Part shown: piece after piece, positions 20,317 through 32,310 of the stretch
Layout: each line of letters opens with the position of its first letter
Numbering within the stretch: position 1 is the stretch's first letter
Assembly (NCBI GenBank): GCA_033398695.1
Contig: CM065814.1
Location: 105,402,501-105,466,500, forward strand
Source of the DNA: Orobanche coerulescens
Lineage: Eukaryota; Streptophyta; Magnoliopsida; Lamiales; Orobanchaceae
Length of the DNA stretch: 64,000 nucleotides
Direction of reading: 5' to 3'
Notes under the pieces: generated by a model
Databases searched by the model: none
What the model saw: the letters and a program-made list of their open reading frames with translations, nothing else
Told to the model about the DNA's origin: nothing
Position numbers and translations under genes: made by a program

Positions 20317-23214
20317 CGTTTTTTTGAGATGAACAAGCTCATTTTTCATCCTACATCCGAGAGAGAGGGTTTGTGGGAGAAATTTTCATCATCAATCACT
20401 TGAATACTTGATTCTTCATCATTTCCTTTCGATCGTGAAGCCCGGATAGTCGATCTAACGCGTGTTCTTCGGATCAAAGTGCTTGGATCTTCAAGAGGTA
20501 ATTTTTTTCAACATCTTGGATTTCGATTTTGTATTGAGATATGATGTTTTGGATGTTAAAATCATGTTGTATGAAGTGATATATGCATGATTATGGATAT
20601 GTTTGATTATTCATTGGATTATTGAAGGATTATTCAAGAACACTTTGAATATTGAGTTGGATTTGGGGGGTTTCGATTAATCGTTGTTGTAATCACGAAT
20701 TTGAATATTCATATTGGATTATTGATCGTATTGAAGATGTTTTGTTGGTTTGAAACACTTCTTGGGGATTTGATGTTGGTATTATTGAAGTTTGGTTGTA
20801 AACAATCGAAGTTTGGCCACTAAGTGTTCGATATAATGCCCCAATGAACTTGGTTTAGTCGTATCGACATTTTGAGTTCATTATATTCGTGTTTGATTCG
20901 TATGTTGAACGGATTGTTGGTAATTGTGTTATTCAAGGTTGTTCGAGCGACCGATATCTCAATTAGGATGTTGTTCGTGGAAGGATAATTGTCACCGGTG
21001 TTGTGTAAGTTAATTCTTACTCGGTTAAAAGGATATTCATTCCTTTTGTTGTTGTTCATTCATAATCATAACTCATTCATCATTGAATTAACCGTATTGA
21101 GACTTGTAATTGTCGAATAGTCACTTCATTCACGAGGAACGACGGTTCCAATCATTTTATTGAACTATCAATCACTTCACTAATATTTTCATCTCGGTGA
21201 GTCATTATTGATTTTGTCGAATTATTATTCGTTGGTATTTCATTATGGTCATTCTCGTTCATATGACCTTCTGGGTTCATATTGCGTGGCCGGGTGCGGA
21301 TGTGTGGAATTTTTAGTCGAGCACGCGATGGTCATGTATTGGGATCGATACATTGGACTGTGCACACGATAACGTTTACCTCCGTGAGACTAATTAGGTA
21401 CAGGGACGGGTGTGTCCGGTCATCCATCTTGTACACTTGCACAGAACACTACGGGCGTACTATGATACTCCTCTTCAGCGTAATTCATAACTAAGGATAT
21501 TTCATAACTAAAGATATATCATGATTGTGTATTTTCAACCCCTAAGGATTGTTGTTCTGTGTAACTGACCCCGTTGGGGGATTTTGTTTTCAGGTCACGG
21601 CAAAGCAAAGGCACGGGAAGATCATGTTGACGGCGAGGAGTCCCAGTGATACTAGTAGGGGGCCCCAGTCAGTCCGGTCATTTCAGTCATTCCGGTTTCT
21701 TTCAGTCATCCTTGTTTTTATTCATATGTATTCCGCTGCAAATTCCGTTTGAGATGTTATTTATTCAGGGTGGTGTATTTTATCTTCATATAAAATATAC
21801 TAGTATTCTGTATTGTCCTGGTGTATTGTACTTAAGCTCCTCATCAGAGTATTTGGTATAATGTGGTTCGGTACTACAATTATATTATTTAATTCATCAG
21901 TTTTCATTCGCCTGGTGGGTCCCAGTCGGGGGTCCACGGCACTGTAATATCCGCCTAGTTTGGGGTGTTACATCCGTGATCTACCGCCACGAGTCACCGT
22001 AGGCCCCGTCGAGCCCACACGGTTGGACGTACTGTGTCCTGACCCCATGATCCTCCGTCACGTGTCATCGTAAGCCTCGTCAGACCCGTACGATTGGACC
22101 GCAGCACCACATACTAAGTTCCGATCCCATGGTCGTCTGCCATGAATCCTCATAGGTCCCGTCGAACCCACACGAGTGAACTTAGCATTACTACACATAA
22201 CATTCACGTTCACATTCCTTCAACAATGAGCACGGTCAATCAATCGCATTCATCACCACGAAATCACACATCACGCGCACATAACACAATCTCAACAATC
22301 CAACGATTATCACCAACGATTCACAATCCAGCATAACTCATGATCAATACACAACACAGTGCACAAGCAAGTGTACAACCAGCCCAACATGAATATCGCA
22401 ATTCTTTACACATAACACAACACACAATACACTTTTATGTCTATAACCAACCCACACGAATATCACAATCCTGCACACATGGCACAACACATAACACATA
22501 TACCAAATAACACTATCATCACAAAGCCTTCAAAATGCGTAATACACAACCAACTCACACGAATCATATTTGCGAAGGCAAATAAATCATCACAAACCTA
22601 ATACATGATTTCTAGTTACAAGATACAAGTCGTATAATAAGATACTTGCCTCGATAATTGATACCGAAAACTCCGACGAACACGGTCAATCGGAAAGCCT
22701 CGAATCCGGAAGGAGACAATGAACGAAAGGGTTTCAACTCGAGTTCTTCACAAGGATTTCGTTCCTAAGACATATCATCAATCAATCAACACTCGTACGA
22801 GGAGAAGAAATCATAAAATGCCCAAATCCCCCTCTAAGACCTTATATCGAACACCTTCAAGGTGTTGATTAGGAACTTAACAAAACGACGAATCCTTAGC
22901 AATGAAACCATGGAACAACAAGAGAATTGGTATAATACAACTTAATAATCAATAATCCATCACTAATCTAGGTTAATTCGGATTAAACGGATGAAATCAA
23001 ACAAGATCCCTAAATTTCCCAAAAGTAAGATTTTAGGAAAACTAACCTTGATTCGGTCGATCGAAGGAGGTTACAGAATGATTAATCGATGATAAGGACT
23101 CAGGAACTTCGTGTATTAAGAGTTTAACAACATGTCTCCTTGTTCACCTTGACTCCAGCCGCGGACAAGAAAGAAGAGAAATGAAAAACAAGTGCAAACA
23201 TGACTGCTCAGTCA

Positions 23215-23222
23215 TATTTATA
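23215..23222 (-). promoter_or_regulatory. D 3' LTR TATA box
   Basis: Minus strand TATAAATA. Exactly 11 bases separate it from the first dyad at 23234. The copy in the 5' LTR (62531-62538) has the same spacing. Confidence 0.65.
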
Positions 23223-23233
23223 CTGATGCGCAT

Positions 23234-23530
23234 TAGCGCGCGCTAGATCGTCCGGTTAGCATGCGATATTGGCCTGGGCCGCAGTCCAAAATCTTCTGCC
23301 CCACCGCGATAGCGAGCGCACTGTGCTGTCATTAGCGTGCGCTAGCCGACCCATCCAGAACCTTAGGGACCAGTCGGTCCTACTGGGTAGCGTGCGCTAC
23401 ACCTGTCGAGCTAGCGCGCGCAATGACTGACTAACATGCGCTACTTGTTGGTCCAGCCGAAGTCCAGACAATAATGCCTTGGCTGCTCAGCCGATTAGCG
23501 CGCGCCACCATCAGGCAGTAGCGTGCGCTA
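23234..23530 (-). repeat. D 3' LTR dyad array (TAGCGYGCGCTA type)
   Basis: About nine units, from TAGCGCGCGCTA (23234-23245) to TAGCGTGCGCTA (23519-23530), several with one or two substitutions (for example TAGCGAGCGCA). LTR positions 322-618. Confidence 0.9.
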
Positions 23531-23852
23531 TGCCGGTACCTGCCGCACCTGGACGGCCAGTGCCCAGTCGCCATGACTCGACGACTCAAATTTCCGAAAA
23601 CAGAAGGAACGAACACGACGAAACGCTCGCGGACAACATCTTCGCTCCGAAATGAAAACGAAAAATAACAAAGCACGACATACGATCACATGACTTACGC
23701 AACGACAAGTCGTACCCGACGAATACCACAACACGGTACATCATATCGTACACAACATAGGGAAAGTTCTAAATAATCATCAACGGAACAAATAACCGAC
23801 AAAACCGACAAATAATTCAAAGTGACCGGAAACGGAAATCTCGGGTATTACT

Positions 23853-23865
23853 TTCTCCCCCACTA
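23853..23865 (-). promoter_or_regulatory. D polypurine tract
   Basis: Minus strand AGTGGGGGAGAA immediately upstream of the 3' LTR start, the expected plus-strand primer. Confidence 0.75.
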
Positions 23866-24107
23866 AAAATAAGTTTCATCCCGAAACTTAAAACAAAAGC
23901 ATCACAGTACTGTAAAAAACAAAACACAAACGTTCAAACATCAAGTGACCCCGTGATCTCCTGTCATGTGTCTCCGTAAGTTCTACAACCCACACGGATT
24001 GAGCCAACAAAACAACCAGAATATCATACATCAAGCACCATACATCGAACATCACATAACAAATCTACACACGAGATAAAATCCACAAAACAAAATATAA
24101 TATACTA

Positions 24108-25221
24108 TCACTTGGCACCGCTGGGCCCTCCAGGAGTAGGAACGGAATTTTGCTTCCCGAATATTTTAGCAACAGTCTCACAATGCACCGCTTGGTGTCC
24201 TGATTGACCACACTTGAAGCAATTCACCTTAGGCGAGCGACAATCCTGTCGTACATGGCCCACACGACTGCAGTTAAAACATGTCTTGACACCGCTCACC
24301 TTACTCACCATTGGAGTAAGATTTATAGACTAGTCGAACGAACGAGGAGTGCTCCCAGAAGGACCATGTGAAGCAACAGGATCACTGAACTCACTTCTCT
24401 GACCTCTGGAAAAGCTACCCGAAGTCTTCTGTCTCTTACTCCCCGAACTGGCCTATGAGACAAAAACAACCATCTCGATGGCTAAGGCTCGGTCCTGATA
24501 CTCCTTCAAAGTGGTACACATGAGTGGAGCCATACTCTCCGGATACGGGGTTGCATGCGCTTATTGAAGTATCAGATCTAGTCCGCTTCACTTTTCACCT
24601 CATCACGGACATAACTCAGCTGTTGATTATAATCAATTATCGCTTGGGATATCGGCACATCCTGAGGCATAGCCGACAAAAACTCAACGATCATGCACTC
24701 TCGAAAAGGCGGTGGACAATACTCGGCCTCCATGGCCGTCTTGAACTCAGCCCAAGTAGCCATACAATCTCTAGGTGCTACAGCCTCCCACCAGTCTGTC
24801 GCTTCCTTATCGGGAAGGTACTGAGCAATAGGTACTCTTCTCTCATTGGGACATGCCACAGCATCAAATATGCTTCTCAACTGAAAGAGTCGGTTCTCCT
24901 AACCTAACAAGTCAGAGGAACCCGCGAAACGAGGTGTGTGCATTTTCATCACGTCACGCAACCACTTATAGCTCCATCATTATCATCTGGGAGTTCATTC
25001 TGGTGAGCTGCTTGATTCATCTGTGCCAACTGGGTTACCAACTGTTGAAGGATGGTGGTTGCGCCAAAATTAACATTACCCCCAGTTGGTTGCTCCTGAT
25101 CACGCGACTGGTCATCCCGACCATCTATACTGGGCTGATTGGCACTCGACAATGAGTGAGTCGCCCTCTCATGCTCCTGATTACATCCACGACCGCGACC
25201 ACGACCTCGACCTCTCAGCAT
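24108..25221 (-). pseudogene. D gag
   Basis: Starts with ATG at 25219-25221 (MLRGRGRGRGRGCNQ), an Arg/Gly-rich N-terminus, then a Gln/Asp-rich linker (GATTILQQLVTQLAQMNQ). The capsid follows in another frame at 24880-24578 ([24 protein letters not shown], then EAEYCPPPFRECMIVEFLS). Last come two intact CX2CX4HX4C zinc knuckles at 24311-24108 (CFNCSRVGHVRQDC and CFKCGQSGHQAVHC), ending PSGAK-stop. Frame changes near 24950 and 24550 break it. No pol follows. The intact knuckles suggest it encoded an RNA-binding particle protein fairly recently. H gag is its paralogue. Confidence 0.85.
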
Positions 25222-26415
25222 AATGAACATACAATCGTTCAACATAATGAAACATATAACCACAATGCCATGTCATTACAAGTGTCAACAAACAAGGAAA
25301 TCACATGTTACCACTCAACATCATTACAATCAATAGCACATATAGGTTCCCGTGGTCATGCTCTCTTGGCATCGACCCCCATAGGTTTCACCGAACCGTC
25401 CCCGGGTGGGCAACCTATTTATACATACAACAGATATTTCCACATATCAACAATCACATCCAGGCCATACGACACAATGTATCTTAACGCGCGCTAAACC
25501 TACGATTAGCGTGCATTAGTTATATCACTTAGTCGACTAGGTCCAGTTAGCGTGCGCTAAATGGCACATTAGCATGCGCTAACTGACACAATTTAGAAAG
25601 ATTCATCCTACCTTTTTCTTAAAATTAAAATCGCGTTTTGAATTTAAAAATACAAAAATTTATGGTGTGAAGGTTCATTTGACGTATTTGAAAATAAAAC
25701 CGATAAGTTAAAAATTAGTTTCAAAATCCTCTCAAACACAACGAGGGATTAATGACTGTACCCTTTTACAAATTGTCCAAAAACACCTTGAAGCACATTT
25801 TTCAAATACCGAAACAAGGTTTCGTTTGAAAATACAAGATCGACTCGCCAAGTTCATACCGCTTTTAAAAATCCACGCTAAGCCGTCATTTGACCGCGCC
25901 GTCAAAACATTTTTCCAAAATTGATTTTTTCCACGCTGCTCAAGTCCTTGGACCTTTTTAGAAAAACGTTTTTAAATATACATGCAGTGGATATAATTAC
26001 ATCAACTATATAGAATAAATCATCTTAAAATGTATGCCCAATCAGCACACAGAATCATCAATTCCACAAACAATTTACAAATACCGGGTTCGAACACATG
26101 TCAACCCATCCATCCAAGTTTAACAACATAACCAATGAACATCGATTCGAACACGTGTCGAATCATCTATATGAGTTTCTCAACAAACTCTACCATCAAT
26201 ACACTTCCAGGAACATATCAATGTTCAAGGCTTTCACATCATAGCGCACCACTGAGTGCCCAAATCATCAATACATTTAACTCAATACACAGGTAATACG
26301 TCACCAGTACCGAACACGGAATTCTTTTCACAACATGCACATAAAGAAATCACGAAACACAGATATTTCACATAGAAGGTGTCACGAGGTGCCCGCGACC
26401 CCAGGCGGTATTACC
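25222..26415 (-). other. D leader (incomplete)
   Basis: Non-coding leader of D, homologous to H's leader at 1480-1984 and 3463-4261. It carries four dyads at 25484-25582 and is cut at about 26415 by element E; the last ~175 bases before the PBS are gone. Confidence 0.7.
25484..25582 (-). repeat. Four GC-rich dyads in D leader
   Basis: TTAACGCGCGCTAA (25484-25497), TTAGCGTGCATTAG (about 25505-25518), GTTAGCGTGCGCTAA (about 25546-25560) and TTAGCATGCGCTAA (25569-25582). Same number and place as in H. Confidence 0.85.
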
Positions 26416-26888
26416 TGATCACATGCCATTCATGAGCCCACTTGCAGCTTTGTGGGATGCCGAGCCTCATCACACTTCAAGTTATCATCTATAGTGTAGG
26501 GCTTTACTTTATTTTCCTTGTAATGTTGTAATAGCTAGTTAGTGCTTGTTCAGCTTTTCAATATCTAGTCTTGTCATTAGCTTTTATTTTTCTAAGCCTA
26601 TTATAGGGGGGAAGAGTGTACTGAAGAGTTGTAGTACGAATTAGCAAGTTTGCTGAGACCCTCCTATCCGTGTATGCTTGTAATCGTTGTTGCCTATTGT
26701 AATCGTTCCTTGTATTAATACAAATCGATTTTCATCTTCAATTTTTCCGTGCCACTAAAACGCCTCGGCGTGATTGCGTCGCATTAGCACCAACTCTCGA
26801 ACGAGTTAGGCGGATGTAGTCGGGTAAATTGACTACTAGCCGCATGGTGCGCGTACATTCTATACAAACTATAAGTGCCTCGTGATAG
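26416..26888 (+). mobile_element. Element E 5' LTR (short, boundaries approximate)
   Basis: About 470 bp between D leader and a PBS at 26890. A start at TGATCACATGCC (26416) is suggested by loss of D homology; the preceding TTACC would be the target copy but its partner is deleted. The exact right end is unclear: no CA lies directly at the PBS. Confidence 0.5.
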
Positions 26889-26889
26889 G

Positions 26890-26901
26890 TGGTATCGGAT
26901 C
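26890..26901 (+). promoter_or_regulatory. E primer-binding site
   Basis: TGGTATCGGATC, initiator-Met type, 19 bases before the gag start codon. Confidence 0.7.
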
Positions 26902-26919
26902 CCGGTTAAGGTCGAAAGA

Positions 26920-29900
26920 ATGGAATCGGGTAAGGAGACGGAAGTCCCTAGAAGGCAGGGCAAGAAAAAGGATGACGGAAAGAAGAAAGAGGCTGAGGCC
27001 TCTAAAGCCCAATTCGATAATCTAGAGCAAGAGTGCTCTAGATTGAAATATGTTGTCGAGACCTTGGAGGAGAAGGTCGAGACCCTCGAGGCGGAGAATG
27101 AAGACCTCCGAGCCCAGTTGGGCGAATGCGGAGAAGTCTGCCGAACCCTTGCAGAAGCAATGGGAGCCAACAATACGGCTGAAATGAGACGCGAGAGGGA
27201 AGCAATAAGTATCCAAATTAGATTGATTCAAAGAGCTGTAAACAACACACCCCATGTTGCTCAAGAACCTATTACGAGAATTTGGATCCCCGAACCAAGT
27301 TCCTATAGTGGAACTCGAGATGCCAAGGAAGTTGAGAACTTCTTATTCGACATGGAACAATACTTCCATGCCGCTAATGTTTTGGATGAAGCGAGAAAGG
27401 TGTCAACTGCCACAATGTATTTGATTGATGATGCCAAATTGTGGTGGCGCACCAAATATGCGGACATTCAGGCTCAACGAGTAAGAATTGACACTTGGGA
27501 ACAACTGCGAGAAGCCATCAGGCAACAATTCTTCCCAGAGAATGTTGAGTACAACGCAAGAAGGGCCTTGCGAGATTTGAAGCACACCAGACTTATTCGA
27601 GATTACGTGAAGGCATTTTCGACACATATGTTACACATTAGCGATATGTCGGAGAATGACCGGTTGTTTACGTTCTTGGAAGGTTTGAAACCATTTGCTC
27701 GTACGGAGCTTCTGTGCCAACGAGTCACAGACCTCAGTGCTGCCATGGGATCGGCTGAACGATTAATGGATTACACGTCGGAACCTCGAAAAGATTGTCC
27801 AGTAACAACAAACATGGCACCGTCCTGAAGTGTAATGCCAAGACCGTTCAAACCTAACTTGAGTCGGAGTGTAGGGGATCGGCAAACCTATACTCAAGGA
27901 AGTTCATATGGGAGCACGAATCGTAGCAAACCTACAGAAGGTCAGCAGGGTCCTCCCCAACGAATCGTTAAATGTTTCCTATGTGATGGGCCTCATTTTC
28001 TCAGTAATTATCCGAAGAGGCAACTTTTGAGTGCCTTAACAAGCGCTGCAGAATCGAGTTCACAACCGAAAGAACAGTTGCAAGTACCAGATGACGAAGG
28101 AAGATCGGAAGATGAGGAAAACCTTGGGGCCATCAATCAATGGTGCAACTCGTTAACCCATCAGGTGGCAGCTAAGGCAAGAGTGCCGACAAAAGCTAGA
28201 AAACCCGTACCTGCTCTCACGACAGGTGGTCCCGATAAGAGAAAGAAGGGATTAATGTTTGTTGATGTTAAAATCAATGGGAAAAATATTCGTGCTATGA
28301 TAGACTTGGGTGCCACCCATAATTATCTGGCGAGCACCGAAGTGGGTAGACTTGGACTATTGTTAGAGAAAGGAGTGGGTCGGGTTAAAGCCGTCAACTC
28401 TCCGGCAAAACTAATAGCGGGGGTTGCCAAGGCTGTTCGAATTAAGGTAAGAGCCTTCGAGGGTAGGGCCGACCTATCTGTTGTGGAAATGGATGACTTC
28501 AAATTGATACTCGGGCTCGAGTACATGCGTGACACTCAAACCCTAGTCATGCCGTATGCTGATGCACTCTTGGTTTTGGGGGACAAACCACATATTATCC
28601 CAACAATTAGCGCAACCCAAGGGCAAAATAACCTATCCGCACTACAATTCAAGAAGGGATGCAGGCATGGTGAACCCTCCTTCCTATGCGCCTTGCAATT
28701 TGACGAAGTAGAGGAGTTGCCAGGTCCTATCCCTGATGCTGTGAAGCACCTCCTAAACGAATTTGAAGATGTTATGCCCGACGAACTGCCTCGGAAGCTT
28801 CCACCTAAGAGGGCGGTCGATCATGAGATTGAGTTGGTGCCGGGCACAAAACCTCCTGCCCGAGCCCCTTATCGTATGTCGCAACCTGAGCTTGTGGAGC
28901 TCGAAGCGATTAAAGAGATGTTGGAATGCGGTATGATCCAACCAGCGAAATCACCGTATGGAGCTCCTGTTCTATTTCAGAAAAAGTCGGACGGAACTCT
29001 GCGATTGTGTTGTGATTATCGTGCTCTAAATAAAATTACAGTAAAGAATGTGTATCCTATTCCGCTCGTAGCAGATTGCTTCGACCGACTCAGTGGAGCG
29101 GAATACTACACGAAGATCGATCTGAGATCAGGTTATTGGCAAGTTCGCATCAAGGAGGGAGATGAAGTAAAAACGACGATTGTCACACGTTATGGGGATT
29201 TCTTGTTCTTAGTCATGCCCTTTGGCCTAACAAACGCCCCAGCAACTTTCAGCACCTTGATGAATCAAGTTCTCCAAGGGTTCTTGGACGAGTTTATCGT
29301 GGTTTACCTGGATGATATTGTTATATACAGCCGAACCTTGGAAGAACATGTGGAACATTTGAGAATGGTTCTTACTAGGCTTCGTGAGCAGGAACTATAT
29401 GCTAAGCTGTCGAAGTGCTCATTTGCCCAGAAGCGGATCAGTTTCTTGGGTCATATCGTTGAGTGTGGCAATATTCGTATGGATCTGAGAAAAATACGAG
29501 CAATTCAAGAATGGAAACAACCAACCGATGTACATGAAGTACGGTCATTTCTCGGGTTGGAGAATTACTATAGAAGATTTGTGATGGGGTATGCCGGAAT
29601 AGCAAGACCCCTAACCGATTTGACAAGAAAGACGGAAGTTTGGGATTGGTCGTCGGAATGCCAAATTCCCTTCGACAACTTAAAGAAGGCCATCCTAACA
29701 GACCTGGTCCTCGCACTACCAGATCTATCCAAACCTTTTATGGTTGAAACGGATGCTTCAGATATTGCACTAGGAGGAGTTTTAGTGCAAGATGGCCATC
29801 CGGTTGCCTTCGAGAGTAAGAAACTTAAAGATGTCGAGAGGCGCTACACGGTGCATGAGAAAGAGCTTTTAGCATTGGTCCATTACCTTCGACTTTGGAG

Positions 29901-30582
29901 ACATTACTTATTGGCGTTGCCGTTTATTGTCAAAACTGACAACACTGTTGTTAGTCACTTTCTGTCCCAACCGAAGCTTACTGGGAAACAAGTGAGATGG
30001 CAGGAACTATTGTCCGAGTTCAACTTTGTGATCGAGTACCGTGCCGGTTCTAGTAATCAGGTGGCGGATGCCCTGAGCCGCAGATCCGACCTAGCTGTTC
30101 TACAAGTGCTGGCAGTGCTTTCTTCGAGTCGGGTGACCACTCCATTAAAAGATTAAATACGAGAACTAATGGGAACCGATGCAACGGCTCAATGTTTGGT
30201 GAATCTTGTCCGCCAAGGTACAACACGAAGATTTTGGCTTGAGGATGGTCTCTTATGGACCAAGGGGAGACGTCTCTATGTACCTCTAGGCGGCGATATG
30301 AGGAAATCTATTATTGCGGAATGTCACGACACTCTTTGGGCGGGCCACCCAGGAGAGGAGCGCACTGTGGCCTTAGTTCAGCGAGCTTATTATTGGCCCC
30401 AAATGCGGGACGACATTGAGATGTTTATCCGCACCTGCTTGGTGTGCCAACAAGATAAACCCGATTGACAAAAGAAGGCAGGCTTGCTGGAACCACTACT
30501 CATACCCGTCAGGGCTTGGGAAAGTGTTTCAATGGATTATATCACCAATCTACCAAAAGTTGGGGATCTTGATGCCATTATA
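26920..30582 (+). pseudogene. E gag-pol polyprotein, Galadriel-like, three stops and truncated
   Basis: One uninterrupted plus-strand frame from ATG 26920. Order: Lys-rich start, a coiled coil of about 60 residues (LEQECSRLKYVVETLEEKVE), capsid (KLWWRTKYADIQAQ), one zinc knuckle lacking its last Cys ([14 protein letters not shown]), protease with [11 protein letters not shown], in which the usual D-S/T-G is D-L-G, RT with YLDD ([12 protein letters not shown]), RNase H ([20 protein letters not shown]) and integrase zinc finger (ECHDTLWAGHPGEE...CLVCQQ). Stops lie at 27826, 30154 and 30466 without any frame change. The coding sequence is cut at 30582, early in the integrase core (VSMDYITNLPKVGDLDAI), by element F. 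The Galadriel assignment rests on RT motifs and is moderate. Confidence 0.92.
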
Positions 30583-30588
30583 AGCAAT

Positions 30589-31613
30589 TGTAATTTATTT
30601 TTAGTTAGTATATAGTGATAATTATATCTTTTCATTTATTATATAAATAATAAATTGTAAGGATTATAATTATTATTATTATATGTAGACTTTATCGAGG
30701 ATTTACGGACTTAGGACTGTGAGTCGAGCATCTTCATTTCAAGTCAGACATCATCATTTATTCAGGTGGGAATTTTCACTATCTCTTTAATTGCTTTAAT
30801 TGGACTGCATATGTGATATTCGATTCATGTTTATAAATTGACAATGCACGTTGTAAATCAGGCTCACCTGTATTTATGTAAGAGGCTATCTTAAGATTCA
30901 TGTTCTGTGGGTACACCTGCACAACCCAATATTCACATGCGTGCTCGATTCATGTTATATGTGGTATTGCGTGTATGTTTCATGTTGTTGCGGGGACACT
31001 TGTGCAACCTCAATATTCGTGTTATGCGTGCTAGATTCATGTTATACGTAATATTGTGAGTATGTATCATGTTGTAGCGGGGGCACCTGCACAACCTCAA
31101 TATTCGTGTTATGCGTGCTAGATTCATGGTATACGTAATATTGTGAGTATGCATTGACGTTGAGGAAAAATATGATAGATTATTCATGTTATGCTTTCCA
31201 TGAGATTGTATATTACTGTGATCAGTGTGATTTCCACGAGATGAAGGAAGCTCACCCCCACCTTTATTGATCTCACAGGTTAAACTGAGCCGGATGGACG
31301 AAGGAGCGAGCCGAGAGGGCATATGAAAGAGACTTTATTACATGATGTTTACTTTATGTCTAATATTTTGAAACTCATTCGGGGAAAACTTTGACTAGAA
31401 ATTATAATTTATGATTATTCTTCCGCTGCAAAAATTTTGTCTCATATCTATGATGAAATGTTGCCTTATTTAAAGGCATATATATTTTGATGTCATTGTA
31501 GCGACTCGACTTTGTAGGCGAGAATTTTTATATTCTCAAAGAAAATTATTTCTATCGAAATTACCCTCTACTTATTTTCCCCATTAATTACCCTAGAAAG
31601 TCGGGGCGTTACA
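30589..31613 (+). mobile_element. Element F 5' LTR
   Basis: Starts TGTAATTTATTTTT just after E's integrase stops and ends GTCGGGGCGTTACA three bases before a PBS. It is 1025 bp. Three ~85-bp tandem units lie at 30908-31152. A target copy GCAAT (30584-30588) is possible but its partner is lost. The end resembles that of C's LTR (61961-61975), while the bodies do not align. Confidence 0.75.
30908..31152 (+). repeat. Three ~85-bp tandem units in F LTR
   Basis: Each has GCGGGGRCACYTGYRCAACC, then AATATTCGTGTTATGCG, then GATTCATG and GTAATATTGTGAGTATG. The last two copies are nearly identical. Confidence 0.9.
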
Positions 31614-31616
31614 TAG

Positions 31617-31628
31617 TGGTATCGGAGC
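31617..31628 (+). promoter_or_regulatory. F primer-binding site
   Basis: TGGTATCGGAGC three bases after the LTR end; initiator-Met type. Confidence 0.85.
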
Positions 31629-31792
31629 AAGGTTTTACTTTTCTGTAGACTCGCTAAAATGTAAAAGTATCATATGCTCTCAGCTTCGCCACTTCGTCAC
31701 TCCGTCAAAGGTACCAAGTTTCAGTCATTATTCATGCATATGTCATTTCATTTTTACTTACATAATTATATATGTATGTACGAACTGTTAGT

Positions 31793-32305
31793 ATGGCCAA
31801 ACCTAGGATGACGCCATGTAAGAATGTCCCAGCTACTTTTGACTCGCGTCGTATGGCACGCAAAGACTGGTGGGACGATCCTAGTTTACCAGAAAATGCA
31901 CCACACTATGTCATTAACAGACTGAGCAAGTGGCTGCAATCTGGGAAACGAGGTTCTGTCACGCAACAGCTAGAGCACCTGATGGAGAATTTATCCAGGA
32001 GTTGCTGCATCTTCCGGCTTTGGAAAAAGTCCATCAAGAGATCACTAGAAGAGCGAGAGGCTGCGGATGATTTCTAGTTCGTCGTTGGGCGCTTATTGGA
32101 TTTGTATGCTCGAGAGGCGATTCCAGCTTTAAAATGGGATGCCGACTCTACAGACGAGGAAGACCTAGAGGAGGATCCCGAAGAAGATCCAGAAGAAGTT
32201 CCTGATGAGAGCTCGAAGATGGATCTCGCCGAAAATATGAAGGACGTGTTGATGGCGGATATCGAGTCTGACGGGGGGAATAGTGCGTGTAGACTCGATA
32301 ACTAA
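31793..32305 (+). pseudogene. Unrecognised ORF of F in place of gag
   Basis: Frame from ATG 31793 (MAKPRMTPCKNVPATF) through RRMARKDWWDDPSLPENAPH to a strongly acidic tail (EEDLEEDPEEDPEEVPDESS), about 170 codons, with one in-frame TAG at 32075. It sits between the PBS and a protease remnant, where gag is expected, but it shows no capsid or zinc-knuckle motif. Its last codons (from about 32250) overlap, in another frame, the start of C's protease homology, so the true C-terminus is probably lost. I do not recognise the family. Confidence 0.5.
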
Positions 32306-32310
32306 CAATA
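32230..32310 (+). other. Fusion point of element F and element C
   Basis: Left of here lie F's LTR, PBS and leader ORF; right of here lies C's protease from its middle onward. The protease active site is absent and C's own 5' LTR, leader and gag are missing. The two LTRs of the composite do not match. Confidence 0.65.

Larger units (their letters stand above)
19642..21972 (+). mobile_element. Solo LTR of A-type family in D LTR
   Basis: Begins TGTAATACCCGG, ends TTTGGGGTGTTACA, and is flanked by perfect TCCGT duplications (19637-19641, 21973-21977). It is 2331 bp on the plus strand. It is clearly related to A's LTRs: shared start TGTAATACCCG, and a U5 segment with CAAAGCAAAGGCACGGGAAG and AGGAGTCCCAGTGATACTAG that matches the inverse of 36060-36160. 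It carries a CCGCGG array (20057-20289) and TATA box. GC-rich overlapping frames at 20005-20342 come from the array. Confidence 0.92.
19300..22200 (-). repeat. D LTR ~90-bp tandem units (split by solo LTR)
   Basis: Units read GACTCCGTGATCCACCGTC, then GAGTCACC, then AACAACCCGCACGGTC, repeated four to five times at 19300-19640 with about 92-bp period. They resume at 21973-22200 in more divergent form (GACCCCATGATCCTCCGTC). They are the inverted equivalents of the H units at 62-545. A related unit also lies inside D's interior at 23945-24005, next to the PPT. Confidence 0.85.
18519..23852 (-). mobile_element. D 3' LTR (interrupted)
   Basis: Net length about 2998 bp after removing the solo LTR 19642-21972 and its 5-bp target copy. 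The right end reads GGGTATTACT where TATTACA is expected, one base changed at the tip, and is followed by the polypurine tract. It matches the remaining 5' LTR 61976-63164 over its last 1.2 kb (22654-23852). Confidence 0.88.

Noticed and set aside
20005..20342. Overlapping GC-rich open frames on both strands
   Set aside because: They are produced by the CCGCGG array; repeats in every frame and no domain.
26784..27264. Minus-strand frames at 26784-27264
   Set aside because: Shadows of the E gag coiled-coil coding region.
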